Notes: a model not told the origin generated them from the letters alone. Positions 36,503 through 44,727 are shown, counted from the first letter of the stretch. The stretch: 64,000 nt of DNA from Spirirestis rafaelensis WJT71-NPBG6 (GCA_019359015.1 JAHHID010000014.1:44704-108703), one strand, 5' to 3'. Numbers and translations: made by a program.

Positions 36503-37765
36503 ATGAGTAAATTCGCTTATATTCAATGTCCGACGGGTATTTCTGGTGATATGTGTCTGGGAGCCTTGGTAAGTCTGGGTGTTCCCGAAGAATATTTAAT
36601 TGAAAAACTGAATAAGTTGGGAATTGAGCATGAATATAAGTTAAGAACAGAACTTGTTCATCGCAACGGTCAGGAAGCGACTAAAGTTCATGTAGATTTA
36701 ACTCACCATCATCATCACGAGGATGAACACCATCATCATCATGGACGCCATCTGCCAGAAATTGAGCAGATGATTCTCAAAGCAAAGTTACCATCACGAG
36801 CAGAAGCTTGGAGTTTGGCGGTATTCCGACAGTTAGCAGTGGCAGAAGGAGCGGTGCATGGTATTGCGCCAGAAAAAGTTCATTTTCATGAAGTGGGTGC
36901 GGTGGATGCGATCGCTGATATTGTCGGTACTTGTCTAGGGTTGGATTGGTTGGGCATTGACAGCAACGATGAAGGAATGCCCTTACTATACTGCTCGGCG
37001 TTACCGACTGGCGGGGGAACGGTTCGCGCTGCACACGGTCTGATGGCTGTGCCAGTACCCGCTGTGTTGAAGTTATGGGAAATGCGGAGTTGTCCTGTTT
37101 ATAGTAATGGCATTGATAAGGAATTGGTGACACCGACAGGAGCTGCGATCGCTACTACTTTAGCAACAGATTTTGGTGCGCCACCACCAATGACAATTAA
37201 ACAAGTAGGATTGGGAGCGGGTTCAATTAATTTACCGATTCCTAATATTTTACAACTTTGGCTGGGTGAAACTACAATTCCTAGTGCCGATAATAGCTTG
37301 ATAGAAACGATATCAATATTAGAAACTCAAATTGATGACTTAAATCCGCAGGCGATCGGTTATATTTTTGAAGGATTATTTGCCGCTGGTGCTGTGGATG
37401 TATTTACTTCTGCGATCGGCATGAAAAAATCTCGTCCGGGAATTTTGCTAACTGTAATTTGCCATCCGGAAAATTTACTTAAGTGTGAAGAAATTATATT
37501 TCGCGAAACTACTACTTTAGGAATTCGTCGCTCTACTCAACAACGCGCCATCTTACAACGGGAAATTCAACAAGTGGAAACCCAATATGGTGTAGTGCGC
37601 GTAAAAGTTGCATGGATGGGGAAAGAAGTTATTGCCAACGTGCAGCCAGAATATGAAGATTGTGCAGAATTAGCGCGAAAATATAATATTCCCTGGCGGG
37701 AAATTCAGCAGATCGTATTACACTATTGGCATACAAAAAATAATGTTTATAAAACTTCTCAATAA
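36503..37765 (+). CDS. larC: Nickel-pincer cofactor biosynthesis protein LarC
   Basis: 420 aa, one uninterrupted frame. Begins FAYIQCPTGISGDMCLGALV, has a His-rich metal loop (HHHHHEDEHHHHH, about residues 68-80) and HFHEVGAVDAIADIVGTCL, and ends with a ferredoxin-like domain. LarC inserts Ni into the pyridinium-dithiocarboxylate nucleotide used by lactate racemase and related enzymes. No larA, larB or larE in this window. AGGAAAAAAT precedes ATG 36503. Confidence 0.92.
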   Translation: MSKFAYIQCPTGISGDMCLGALVSLGVPEEYLIEKLNKLGIEHEYKLRTELVHRNGQEATKVHVDLTHHHHHEDEHHHHHGRHLPEIEQMILKAKLPSRAEAWSLAVFRQLAVAEGAVHGIAPEKVHFHEVGAVDAIADIVGTCLGLDWLGIDSNDEGMPLLYCSALPTGGGTVRAAHGLMAVPVPAVLKLWEMRSCPVYSNGIDKELVTPTGAAIATTLATDFGAPPPMTIKQVGLGAGSINLPIPNILQLWLGETTIPSADNSLIETISILETQIDDLNPQAIGYIFEGLFAAGAVDVFTSAIGMKKSRPGILLTVICHPENLLKCEEIIFRETTTLGIRRSTQQRAILQREIQQVETQYGVVRVKVAWMGKEVIANVQPEYEDCAELARKYNIPWREIQQIVLHYWHTKNNVYKTSQ

Positions 37766-37838
37766 AATACGTTCGTAATAGCAATTTATAAATTGCTGCC
37801 ACGAACGTTTATAAAGCTGTTGAGTAAAAGACCTTTAT

Positions 37839-38438
37839 TTAATCAGCGTCTCTAACTGTTCTCTTCACAGCATCGCCTGCGTCTTGAGCTGTACGCTGAA
37901 CATTTGTGGTTGCATCATCACCCACACGTTGAGCACCTTTTGTCAAGTCATCGACAGCATTCTTAGTGTTGTCTTTGATGTTTTCAATTCCTCGCTGAAC
38001 TCCCTTGGCGAAATTGTCAGCAGAATTGGCAGTTTTATCTTTTGTACCCTCAGCATTTTGCTCAAGGTTCTTGCCTATTTGTTCTACGTTATCACCTTTC
38101 TTGTCTAAGATACGATTGGTGTTTTCGCCCACAGTACTTGTTTGGTCAATGACGTTTTGTTCAGCATTTTCCTTGAGAGCTTCAGCTTTAGCTTTCACTT
38201 CACTTTTTGCTCCTTGTGTTCTGGGGTCAGTATCGCTGAAGTTATTCATTCCACCTTCGTAGCGATTAAGGACTTTATCACCTTTAGGAACGGATAGTTC
38301 AGTATTCGGTCCTGCTTTTGGTTCTTTTGCTGTTACCGAATTACAAGCTTGTGTAAAAATTAATAAAGTTCCTAGACAAAAAACTGTCAAGATTTTGATT
38401 GGGCGAATGTTTTTTACCCAAGCAATTATTTTGCTCAT
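37839..38438 (-). CDS. Lipoprotein with amphipathic repeats
   Basis: 199 aa. Signal peptide with lipobox FTQAC (lipidated Cys about 32). The mature part is highly hydrophilic and composed of imperfect 11-mer-like helices (KENAEQNVIDQTSTVGENTN ...) reminiscent of LEA or apolipoprotein-type proteins. Shares the N-terminal layout of the next gene (helix, LLIFTQACNS, RYEGGMNNF), so the pair probably arose by duplication. Role unknown; outer or thylakoid membrane-attached stress protein is plausible. Confidence 0.7.
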   Translation of the reverse strand: MSKIIAWVKNIRPIKILTVFCLGTLLIFTQACNSVTAKEPKAGPNTELSVPKGDKVLNRYEGGMNNFSDTDPRTQGAKSEVKAKAEALKENAEQNVIDQTSTVGENTNRILDKKGDNVEQIGKNLEQNAEGTKDKTANSADNFAKGVQRGIENIKDNTKNAVDDLTKGAQRVGDDATTNVQRTAQDAGDAVKRTVRDAD

Positions 38439-38549
38439 GTTGTTACTCCTTGTGTTTGTGTGAATCAGTTAAACCTTAACCAAGATAACCGAAATATTTT
38501 AAGTTTGAGATTTTCAAGTTTTGTATAATCTCAAACTTAAAACCAAAAT

Positions 38550-39110
38550 CTATTTGCCAACGGCTGGATTTTTTTGCAATTCAGGTCTTGCATTGGCTTC
38601 GTCTGCCTTCTCTTTCAAAAAGCCTGAAGCTTCTTTAACTTGTTCTTGAACAGTGCTAAGTCGGTCTTGAAAGCGATCGCCTAAATCTGGTTCGCGTTGA
38701 ATCAAACCACCTTGTTTAGGACGAAAGTCTTTTTCACTGATGATTGGTAATTCACCTTCTTTGTAAGCTCTACCTTGTGGTGTTTCCGCACCTGGGTAAA
38801 GTATCTTTGATTCATCATTTTGGGCAATCAATAGTTGTCCGCTTGGCTGTATACTAGCTTGATCGCCCTTATTAACTTTGGTGTTAGTAACTTTAGGATC
38901 TGTGGACAAGTTGTAGTTTGTGTAGTTGTCCCCACCATTTTTATAAGGATTGTTTGCCCCACCAGCTTGCACAGCCGGATTTTCGGGATTTGCACCTTGA
39001 GCATTTGCCCCACTACAAGCAGTGCTAACTATCAATAATAAACCTGCAAAAAAAACTATTACAATCTGGCGCAGTTGCAATTTTTTCCAAAAAGCTATCA
39101 AACCGTTCAC
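38550..39110 (-). CDS. Cyanobacterial lipoprotein (DUF6658-like)
   Basis: 186 aa. Signal peptide with lipobox VSTAC (lipidated Cys about 32). Mature segment GANAQGANPENPAVQAGGAN, NNPYKNGGDNYTNY and GGLIQREPDLGDRFQDRL, ending in an amphipathic helix. I recall this pattern as a cyanobacterium-restricted family of unknown function (possibly DUF6658). AGGAGG upstream of the start. Lies 111 bp upstream of the paralogous gene on the same strand. Confidence 0.75.
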   Translation of the reverse strand: MNGLIAFWKKLQLRQIVIVFFAGLLLIVSTACSGANAQGANPENPAVQAGGANNPYKNGGDNYTNYNLSTDPKVTNTKVNKGDQASIQPSGQLLIAQNDESKILYPGAETPQGRAYKEGELPIISEKDFRPKQGGLIQREPDLGDRFQDRLSTVQEQVKEASGFLKEKADEANARPELQKNPAVGK

Positions 39111-39677
39111 GAAGTCCTCCTTTCAACTTGAAACAAACCAATTTTTTTCGGTCAACAGATTTGTTTACCTTTAAGTTGATGAATATTTAATCAACGCTTG
39201 TCAAGCTTAGAGGAAAAAAAGCAACCTTTGCCTCTAGCGAAGGTCACATTTTTACTACCATATTCATGCCAATCTTATCTAACTTAAGAGAGATATAAGC
39301 TACTATAATTAGTTTTGGATTCGTTTGTACTAATTTACTTTTATTTTCTCTTGTATGGATATTTAGTTATCAATTAATGCTTACTTATGTCAGCCTTGAT
39401 ATTGAAGCTAATTACTCTATGGAAAACTTTCGATATTGCTTGACATTAGTAGACATAAAATTTGTCGTTGTTCACTTTTTGAACAACTCAAATGCAACAC
39501 TGATTTTTTAATTTCGGGAAAAATTTAATGATGATGAGGATATAAAAATTCGTTAAGAGAGCTACACAAATATATATATCATCTTCACATTTTCATCAAA
39601 CCTGGGTATATATGGCTAATTTACCATAATATTTTAAGTGTTCAACCAGAGAAAACTTTATCGGTTAAATTACCAAA
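39111..39677. other. Long spacer between divergent genes
   Basis: 567 bp, AT-rich, no ORF or RNA recognised. Promoters of the lipoprotein pair (minus) and the UPF0104 gene (plus) should be here. Confidence 0.5.
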
Positions 39678-40595
39678 ATGATGAAGCAATTTTTACGTTG
39701 GCTAATTTTGGGGGGAACGCTATTTTTTTTAGGTAAAGCTTTTAAGGATCACTGGGTTGAGGTGACAGCCATCCGCATTGATGCAGTTGGATGGGCAATT
39801 ATAGCGATCGCCACAGGGGTAACTTTGCTTGCACACACTTGGGCAGGCTGGGTATGGACTTGGGTTCTGCAAGACTTAAATCAACCTGTAGAATCTGTGC
39901 ATTTTATTCAAGTTTACCTCAAAACAAACATCGCCAAGTATTTGCCAGGTAATATCTGGCATCACTACGGGCGAATTGTCGCCGCCAAAAATGCCAATGT
40001 TTCACCAAGCGCAGCCACCTTGAGCGTATTGCTAGAACCGTTACTCTTGGCAGCTGCTGCTTTAATTATCATTGTCTCATTTGGCGGCACATTTGCAGCA
40101 GGCAATGTCAACTTGTTCGCGCAAATAGCCCAACTGGTGGCTTTGCTGGGAGTGCTTTGTGTGGTTCATCCCCGGTTTTTGAATCCAGCTATTAGCTTTT
40201 TGCAACGTTTGAAGGGGAGAATGTGTAATACTACTACCGAGTCAAACCCTAAGGTGAGTATTGCACGCTATCCCCTACGACCTTTGTTAGGAGAACTCGG
40301 CTTTTTGGCACTGCGAAGCCTTGGGTTTATATTAACTATGTTTGCTTTAGGTCCGTTGAATTTAAGTCAAATTCCTTTGTTGATTGGTGCTTTTAGTTTC
40401 GCTTGGTTAGTGGGGTTTGTTGTTCCTGGTGCTCCGGGGGGTTTGGGTGTCTTTGAAGCCACAGCGATCGCTTTATTACAAAATCGCTTTCCGGCTGCTA
40501 TAGTCATTAGTGCGATCGCTCTTTATCGTCTGATTAGCATTGTCGCTGAAACTAGTGGTGCAGCATTAGCTTGGCTCGATGAACGCTTTACTTAG
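39678..40595 (+). CDS. UPF0104 / lysylphosphatidylglycerol-synthase-type membrane protein
   Basis: 305 aa with about eight hydrophobic helices. Matches the transmembrane module of the LPG synthase/YbhN superfamily: LAHTWAGWVWTWVLQDLNQP, YLKTNIAKYLPGNIWHHYGR, and VVPGAPGGLGVFEATAIALL near the end. Most stand-alone members are flippase-like or of unknown function. Plasma membrane. ATG 39678. Confidence 0.8.
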   Translation: MMKQFLRWLILGGTLFFLGKAFKDHWVEVTAIRIDAVGWAIIAIATGVTLLAHTWAGWVWTWVLQDLNQPVESVHFIQVYLKTNIAKYLPGNIWHHYGRIVAAKNANVSPSAATLSVLLEPLLLAAAALIIIVSFGGTFAAGNVNLFAQIAQLVALLGVLCVVHPRFLNPAISFLQRLKGRMCNTTTESNPKVSIARYPLRPLLGELGFLALRSLGFILTMFALGPLNLSQIPLLIGAFSFAWLVGFVVPGAPGGLGVFEATAIALLQNRFPAAIVISAIALYRLISIVAETSGAALAWLDERFT

Positions 40596-40729
40596 TCCTG
40601 AGTGCTGAGGAATCAAGAGTCAAAATCCCACTACCCCCCTGTCCCCTTGTCTCCACTCATTGCTATACATCTACTTTTAACTGAGAAAACACACGAGAAC
40701 CATTTAAACTAAACTTTGGCTCAGAGGTT
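40596..40729. other. DNA flanking the Tn7-like end
   Basis: Includes an inverted CCCCTTGTCTCC minisatellite piece near 40640 and no gene. Presumed original chromosomal flank of the element. Confidence 0.4.
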
Positions 40730-40887
40730 TGTGTGACTTTACCCATAACTTTGCCGCACCTGGAAGCATAACTTTGCCGCCAACAATATTATAACCCTCA
40801 TTCTTGCGTCAGCTAATTTTGGATGAAATTGACGGTTTGGAACCATAAATTTGCCGTAAGTACAAATTGGAAGGATAAGCTTGCCGT
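40730..40887. mobile_element. Candidate Tn7-like transposon end with four TnsB-site-like repeats
   Basis: Begins TGTGTGACTTTACC and carries four imperfect direct repeats with core RATAANTTTGCCGY-like sequence: 40743-40757 (CCATAACTTTGCCGC), 40766-40780, 40843-40857 and 40873-40887. The last three are each preceded by TTGGAA or CTGGAA. Spacings are 23, 77 and 30 bp. Tn7-family ends begin 5'-TGT and hold several about-20-bp TnsB sites in this pattern. The matching opposite end was not found. Confidence 0.6.
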
Positions 40888-40949
40888 GAGTCCAATCAAG
40901 CATAGAAAGCAGAAAAGCACCGAATTTTTTAGAATGGAGCAGAAGCGGT

Positions 40950-41162
40950 TCATGCTGGTATGAGATAGAAACTTTCAGCTATCCATCTGTTCTGAGTAAC
41001 TACTGGAGTATTAGAAGCTCCTCCTAAGCAGTGAGAATATTGCGAACAATAGCCTAAACTCGATTGCCACTCTAACCAAAGTAGTCGGCGATGACAATGA
41101 GGACAATTTTGCACAAGAGGATGTTGATGTATTAAACAAACTCTGACATATTGAAATTTTGA
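40950..41162 (-). pseudogene. TniQ/TnsD family relic
   Basis: Minus-strand open frame of 70 codons without a start codon, ending TGA at 40950. It reads FQYVRVCLIHQHPLVQNCPH, then CHRRLLWLEWQSSLGYCSQY and CLGGASNTPVVTQNRWIAES. This is the Cys/His zinc-binding pattern of TniQ/TnsD (V-x-VC-x2-H-x7-CPHC, W, GYC-x-...-C-L-G), the target-selection proteins of Tn7-like transposons. The N-terminal part is missing. It lies between the candidate end and cas6. Confidence 0.75.
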
Positions 41163-41177
41163 GAAAAATTTCCATAT

Positions 41178-41840
41178 ATGGCAGTCATATTAATTCACAG
41201 TGAGGAATATATAGACTTAACGTTTAAGCTGAGAGGCGCACCGATTCCTCTTGATAATGGTTATGCTATCTATAGTGCTTTGTCCCGTATTTGTCCTAGC
41301 CTTCACGAACTAAAGTCTATTGGGATTCATCCGATTGCTGGAATACCGACTAGGAACAATTTGCTTGAACTTACTGCTCAATCTCGTCTAAAAATTCGGA
41401 TTTATCATCAACAAATTCCTTTAATTTATCCTTATTTAGCGGGTCAAGCTTTTCATATAGGTCAAAATTTTTATCAACTAGATATTCCCGACTACAAACC
41501 GTTAATTTCTTCAGAAAGTGTCTATTCCAGATTAGTGATAATTAAAGGGTTTCAAGACTCTACTAGCTTTCTTGAAGCTGTGCAACGGCAAATGGATAAT
41601 TTAGGAATACAAGGAAAAATTGAACTTCTCACTCGACAAGATGGAACACCTCAACGAAGACAATTAACCATCAACAAAGAAGGGAAACAGTTTAAAATTA
41701 GAGGATTTGGCGTAAAAATCAGTGAACTCAATCCTGAAGATTCCTTAACCTTGCAAGAACAGGGCATTGGTGGGAAACGAAAGATGATGTGTGGAATATT
41801 TGTTCCAGCGACTCGCAGCAAGGAAGAAGAGGAAACCTGA
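41178..41840 (+). CDS. cas6: Cas6 (type I-MYXAN, Cmx6) CRISPR RNA endonuclease
   Basis: 220 aa. Matches Cmx6-type Cas6: LIHSEEYIDLTFKLRGAPIP, GIHPIAGIPTRNNLLELT, VIIKGFQDSTSFLEAVQRQM, and the glycine-rich end GIGGKRKMMCGIFVPA. Cas6 cuts the pre-crRNA within the repeat and stays in Cascade. Complete; ATG 41178 has only a weak upstream site. Stop is 2 nt before the cas8 start, so the cas genes form an operon. Confidence 0.9.
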   Translation: MAVILIHSEEYIDLTFKLRGAPIPLDNGYAIYSALSRICPSLHELKSIGIHPIAGIPTRNNLLELTAQSRLKIRIYHQQIPLIYPYLAGQAFHIGQNFYQLDIPDYKPLISSESVYSRLVIIKGFQDSTSFLEAVQRQMDNLGIQGKIELLTRQDGTPQRRQLTINKEGKQFKIRGFGVKISELNPEDSLTLQEQGIGGKRKMMCGIFVPATRSKEEEET

Positions 41841-41842
41841 TC

Positions 41843-43420
41843 ATGGTTGCTACTGAACCCAAAATTTCCCTATCTCTTGATGCTGCGGATACGACAATAA
41901 TGCACCGCGTCGGAATGACGGGACTTTACATGACTTTAAAGCGGTTAGAAAAGCAATATCCCTCATCTCGTCAACGGGGAGGACATATATCATGGTTTTT
42001 GACTGCTGATACTATTGAATTATTCTGGGAAGGAAGTGATTTCGTTGCCTTATCTTGGTTAATTAAGGAGTCTTTTCAATTAGATGATACAGGTTTAATT
42101 CATTTAACAGGATTAGACAATCATGCAATAGATTTAAGGCAGAAAATTCATATTCATGAGGGAATATGCGCTGTTTTCCTGCGTCATAATAAGTTTTATC
42201 AAGCGGGAGAGGTAGTTAATACTGAATTAACGGTTGAAGAAAAAAAAGTCGAGTATCGATACAAATCCCTAACTTGGTACGCACATCAAACTTTTGCAGA
42301 GAAGTTATGCGATACAGATACCCAACAACTGAGACGTGATTATGTTCAAATAACCAGTTGGTTGTATTTAGGGGGAATTGTTCGTCATGCGAGAACGCAG
42401 AATACTACAAAACTGGAAGAGAAACCTGAATACGCTTTAACATTATTATTTGTACCAGTTGTTTGTCATTATTGCTTATTTCATATTTTATCAGAGGATT
42501 TGAAGGAAAAGAAACCCCATCGCTACCTAGTGGTGATTCCAGAAATCCAGGATTTTGAAGATGCTTCTCAAAGAAGATGGGGATTACAGCAATTAGAAAC
42601 TAAACAGCTTCATATTAGTAGCCTGGAGGAAGCAAGTTTACTTTATTACAGCTTAGACGATGTTTATACTGAAGGTAGTTACTATCAAGCTTGTCAAGTT
42701 TGGTTATATGAAAAAATGAATCAAGCTTCTCATCAAAGGACATTGATGAGGGTAGAAGAAATTAAAATTGATAAAAATACTTTAATCACTTACCAACAGG
42801 CACAAAAATATTTTCAACCCAATTATCAGAGGGTTAAGCCTAAGCAAATTTTTATTACAGTGAATCCAATTCGCTCCCTGATTGCTGATAATTTAGTTAA
42901 AGGAAACCATTGGTGGTCTAATTTTTGGGAAAAATTGGTAATAGAGGATTCAAAAGGATGTTTATTTAACCAGTTATTTACCAATCGAGAAGGATTCATA
43001 ATAATGGCAGAGAATAGTGAAGAAGACAAGCAGTATCTTATTTTTATTAAGGTATTTCAGCAAGCTATGAAGGGCAATTTTGCTAAAATATATGCCAAAA
43101 CAGAGGAAGGGAAAGAGGCTCCAATTAAGAAGAGATTTGAACGATTAAGGGCAGAGCTAAACACTTGTTATGATGAATTGTCGTTTCAGGAATATTTGTC
43201 AGATTTTTTAGTAAGAGGCGGAATAAATAAGTATTTTAATCAGCATCAAGAAGAGATTGCACTACTAATTAAAAAATCATCTTGGCAAGAACTAAGAGTT
43301 TGGGCATTGTTAGCGATCGCCAGTTATAAAGCCAAAGGTAAAACCACTAACAAGGATAATAGTTTATCTCCTAACAATCAACAACTAGAAGATGTAAATG
43401 ATGAGTCAGAAGAAGAATGA
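41843..43420 (+). CDS. cas8: Cas8 (Cmx8/Cas8a1, type I-MYXAN) large Cascade subunit
   Basis: 525 aa from ATG 41843 (MVATEPKISLSLDAADTTIM), with GAAGAGGAAACC upstream; the longer frame from 41789 overlaps cas6 and is rejected. Conserved start GMTGLYMTLKRLEKQYPS and WFLTADTIELFWEGSD identify the Cmx8 family. The large subunit recognises the PAM and stabilises the R-loop. No nuclease motif. 23-bp overlap with cas7. Confidence 0.88.
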   Translation: MVATEPKISLSLDAADTTIMHRVGMTGLYMTLKRLEKQYPSSRQRGGHISWFLTADTIELFWEGSDFVALSWLIKESFQLDDTGLIHLTGLDNHAIDLRQKIHIHEGICAVFLRHNKFYQAGEVVNTELTVEEKKVEYRYKSLTWYAHQTFAEKLCDTDTQQLRRDYVQITSWLYLGGIVRHARTQNTTKLEEKPEYALTLLFVPVVCHYCLFHILSEDLKEKKPHRYLVVIPEIQDFEDASQRRWGLQQLETKQLHISSLEEASLLYYSLDDVYTEGSYYQACQVWLYEKMNQASHQRTLMRVEEIKIDKNTLITYQQAQKYFQPNYQRVKPKQIFITVNPIRSLIADNLVKGNHWWSNFWEKLVIEDSKGCLFNQLFTNREGFIIMAENSEEDKQYLIFIKVFQQAMKGNFAKIYAKTEEGKEAPIKKRFERLRAELNTCYDELSFQEYLSDFLVRGGINKYFNQHQEEIALLIKKSSWQELRVWALLAIASYKAKGKTTNKDNSLSPNNQQLEDVNDESEEE

Positions 43421-44249
43421 CATTGATATCCCAAATTATTATCTTTACGGAACAGTCCTCACTCGTTATGGGTTAGCGTCCTTAAATCATGATATGAGAA
43501 GAGGAAATAAGACTATTCTGCAAAAAGGTTATTGGAATGGTAAAATTCATTCTTTTGTAGGCTCAAGCGCAATTCGTTGGGCGTTACGTTTTTATCTGCA
43601 ACAGCAAGGTTATTTAGTTAATCGAGTTTGGCATGAGGACGAATCTATTAATCGGCTAACAAGTGAAGATTTCGATCCTGAAGAATTTTATGATGATGAT
43701 ATTTTTGGGTTTGCTTTATTAGAGTCTACGGAAACAGAGGAGGAGACTTCAACAACCAAGAGGAAAAAGAAACAAACCAAAAGCGGCACTTTTAATCAGC
43801 GCATGGGTGCTTTAGCAATGAATATGGCTGTTTCGCTCACGCCTTATGATGGTGCAGTTAAGTTAGGGGCAAAAAGTGGCAGAGAAAAGGATAGTACATC
43901 GCTTTATTTTACCGAATATCATGCCACTCGATATCAATATTATTTTGGAATTAATGCCACTCATCTCAGAGATTTTTCGCGGATTCTACCTCTGATAGAT
44001 GGGATTATTAATGAACCTTCCTCAGTTAAGGGTTTTCACCTTTGCTGTGATTCGTGGCTTTATGCCGTTAGGCGTTGCTCAGTGTTACAGCCACTGGGGA
44101 ATGGTCCCAAAACAAATTGTGATTCGTGGCTTTATGCCGTTAGGCGTTGCTCAGGAAAAGTTGAAGAAGTTACAATTCTGCCTGATGGTAGTGATTCGTG
44201 GCTTTATGCCGTTAGGCGTTGCTCAAAGCGATCGCACTCTAAAAATTGA
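43398..44249 (+). pseudogene. cas7: Cas7 (DevR/Cst2 type), truncated and fused in frame to the CRISPR array
   Basis: Residues 1-216 (to about 44046) are Cas7: YYLYGTVLTRYGLASLNHDM, FVGSSAIRWALRFYLQQQGY, GALAMNMAVSLTPYDGAVKL, YYFGINATHLRDFSRILPLI. The usual last ~100 residues are absent. Instead the frame continues through the first three CRISPR repeats (each read as CDSWLYAVRRCS-like) and stops in spacer 3 at 44249. Cas7 forms the Cascade backbone; this copy is unlikely to work. cas5, which normally follows, is missing. Confidence 0.85.
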
Positions 44250-44297
44250 AGAATATGCAAACGTGATTCGTGGCTTGATGCCGTTAGGCGTTGCTCA
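44047..44297 (+). CRISPR. Four-repeat CRISPR array, 35-bp repeat, 37-bp spacers
   Basis: Repeats at 44047-44081, 44119-44153, 44191-44225 and 44263-44297, 35 bp, beginning GTGATTCGTGGCTTTATGCC and ending GGCGTTGCTCA. The first three are identical; the last has T-to-G at position 15, as expected for a terminal repeat. All three spacers are exactly 37 bp and unrelated to each other. GCC GTTA GGC forms a small hairpin in each repeat. The array abuts truncated cas7 with no leader, and no cas1/cas2 exists nearby. Confidence 0.9.
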
Positions 44298-44508
44298 AGG
44301 CGTTAGGCTTACTGGTTTAGAAGCTGTTTTTACCATTGAAGATACGGCAAAAGCCAGCGTCATCCGTGAAAAAGTTAGGCGCTGGCTTTTGGTTTATCAG
44401 AACGCCGTAATACCCCATCCCTCTACAGGGTGGGGATTGCAGGGGACGATTGACGATTACATCTGTGATCAATTTTTGCCAGAGGCAACACAGAAAACAG
44501 ATGTATGA
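44298..44508 (+). other. Unrecognised coding-like tail after the array
   Basis: The plus frame that passes through the repeats as VIRGFMPLGVAQ continues past the array with TGLEAVFTIEDTAKASVIRE and STGWGLQGTIDDYICDQFLP before TGA 44508. It looks protein-like but I do not recognise the family; it could be the end of a deleted CAST or cargo gene. It contains a perfect 11-bp hairpin at 44349-44390 (AAAAGCCAGCG / CGCTGGCTTTT). Confidence 0.4.
44349..44390. terminator. 11-bp hairpin downstream of the CRISPR array
   Basis: AAAAGCCAGCG / CGCTGGCTTTT with a 20-nt loop; the T-run at the right end suits a terminator for array transcripts on the plus strand. Confidence 0.55.
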
Positions 44509-44516
44509 GGAATGAG

Positions 44517-44660
44517 CTATTTCTTAGAAGATAGCGCAAGAGTTTTAATATAATCTCTGAGAATTTCAGCCATAGATAGTTCTTTTTTCTCGGAGTATTC
44601 TTTGATAATTTGATACTCCTCTTCAGTCACGTTAAACTGCATTTTTCTTTGCCTAGCCAC
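44517..44660 (-). CDS. Ribbon-helix-helix regulator of the TnpB element
   Basis: 47 aa from GTG 44660 (MARQRKMQFNVTEEEYQIIK) with GGAG 11 nt upstream. Beta strand KMQFNV followed by two helices (EEEYQIIKEYSEKK, MAEILRDYIKTLAL) is a complete RHH DNA-binding fold. It is divergent from tnpB with only 67 bp between, where three TATACTC-type half sites lie, so it probably represses both genes. Confidence 0.75.
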   Translation of the reverse strand: MARQRKMQFNVTEEEYQIIKEYSEKKELSMAEILRDYIKTLALSSKK

Positions 44661-44664
44661 TTAA

Positions 44665-44698
44665 TATACTCCAAAATATACTCTATAATCAGAGTATA
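44665..44698. promoter_or_regulatory. Shared operator of the RHH gene and tnpB
   Basis: Half sites TATACTCC (44665-44672), TATACTCT (44677-44684) and the inverted AGAGTATA (44691-44698). The last two form an 8-bp palindrome with a 6-bp spacer, typical for RHH dimers binding in tandem. Confidence 0.65.
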
Positions 44699-44727
44699 GC
44701 AAACAAAATTAAGGAGGTGGTAACGCA

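Noticed and set aside
44047..44297. Array interpreted as a protein repeat rather than CRISPR
   Set aside because: 35-bp units identical at the DNA level, three equal-length unrelated spacers, a single degenerate last repeat and adjacent cas genes fit CRISPR far better; the open frames follow from the 72-bp period.
44344..44352. ACGGCAAA at the right of the array as the second Tn7-like end
   Set aside because: Only one partial match to the inverted core, no repeats and no terminal ACA; insufficient.
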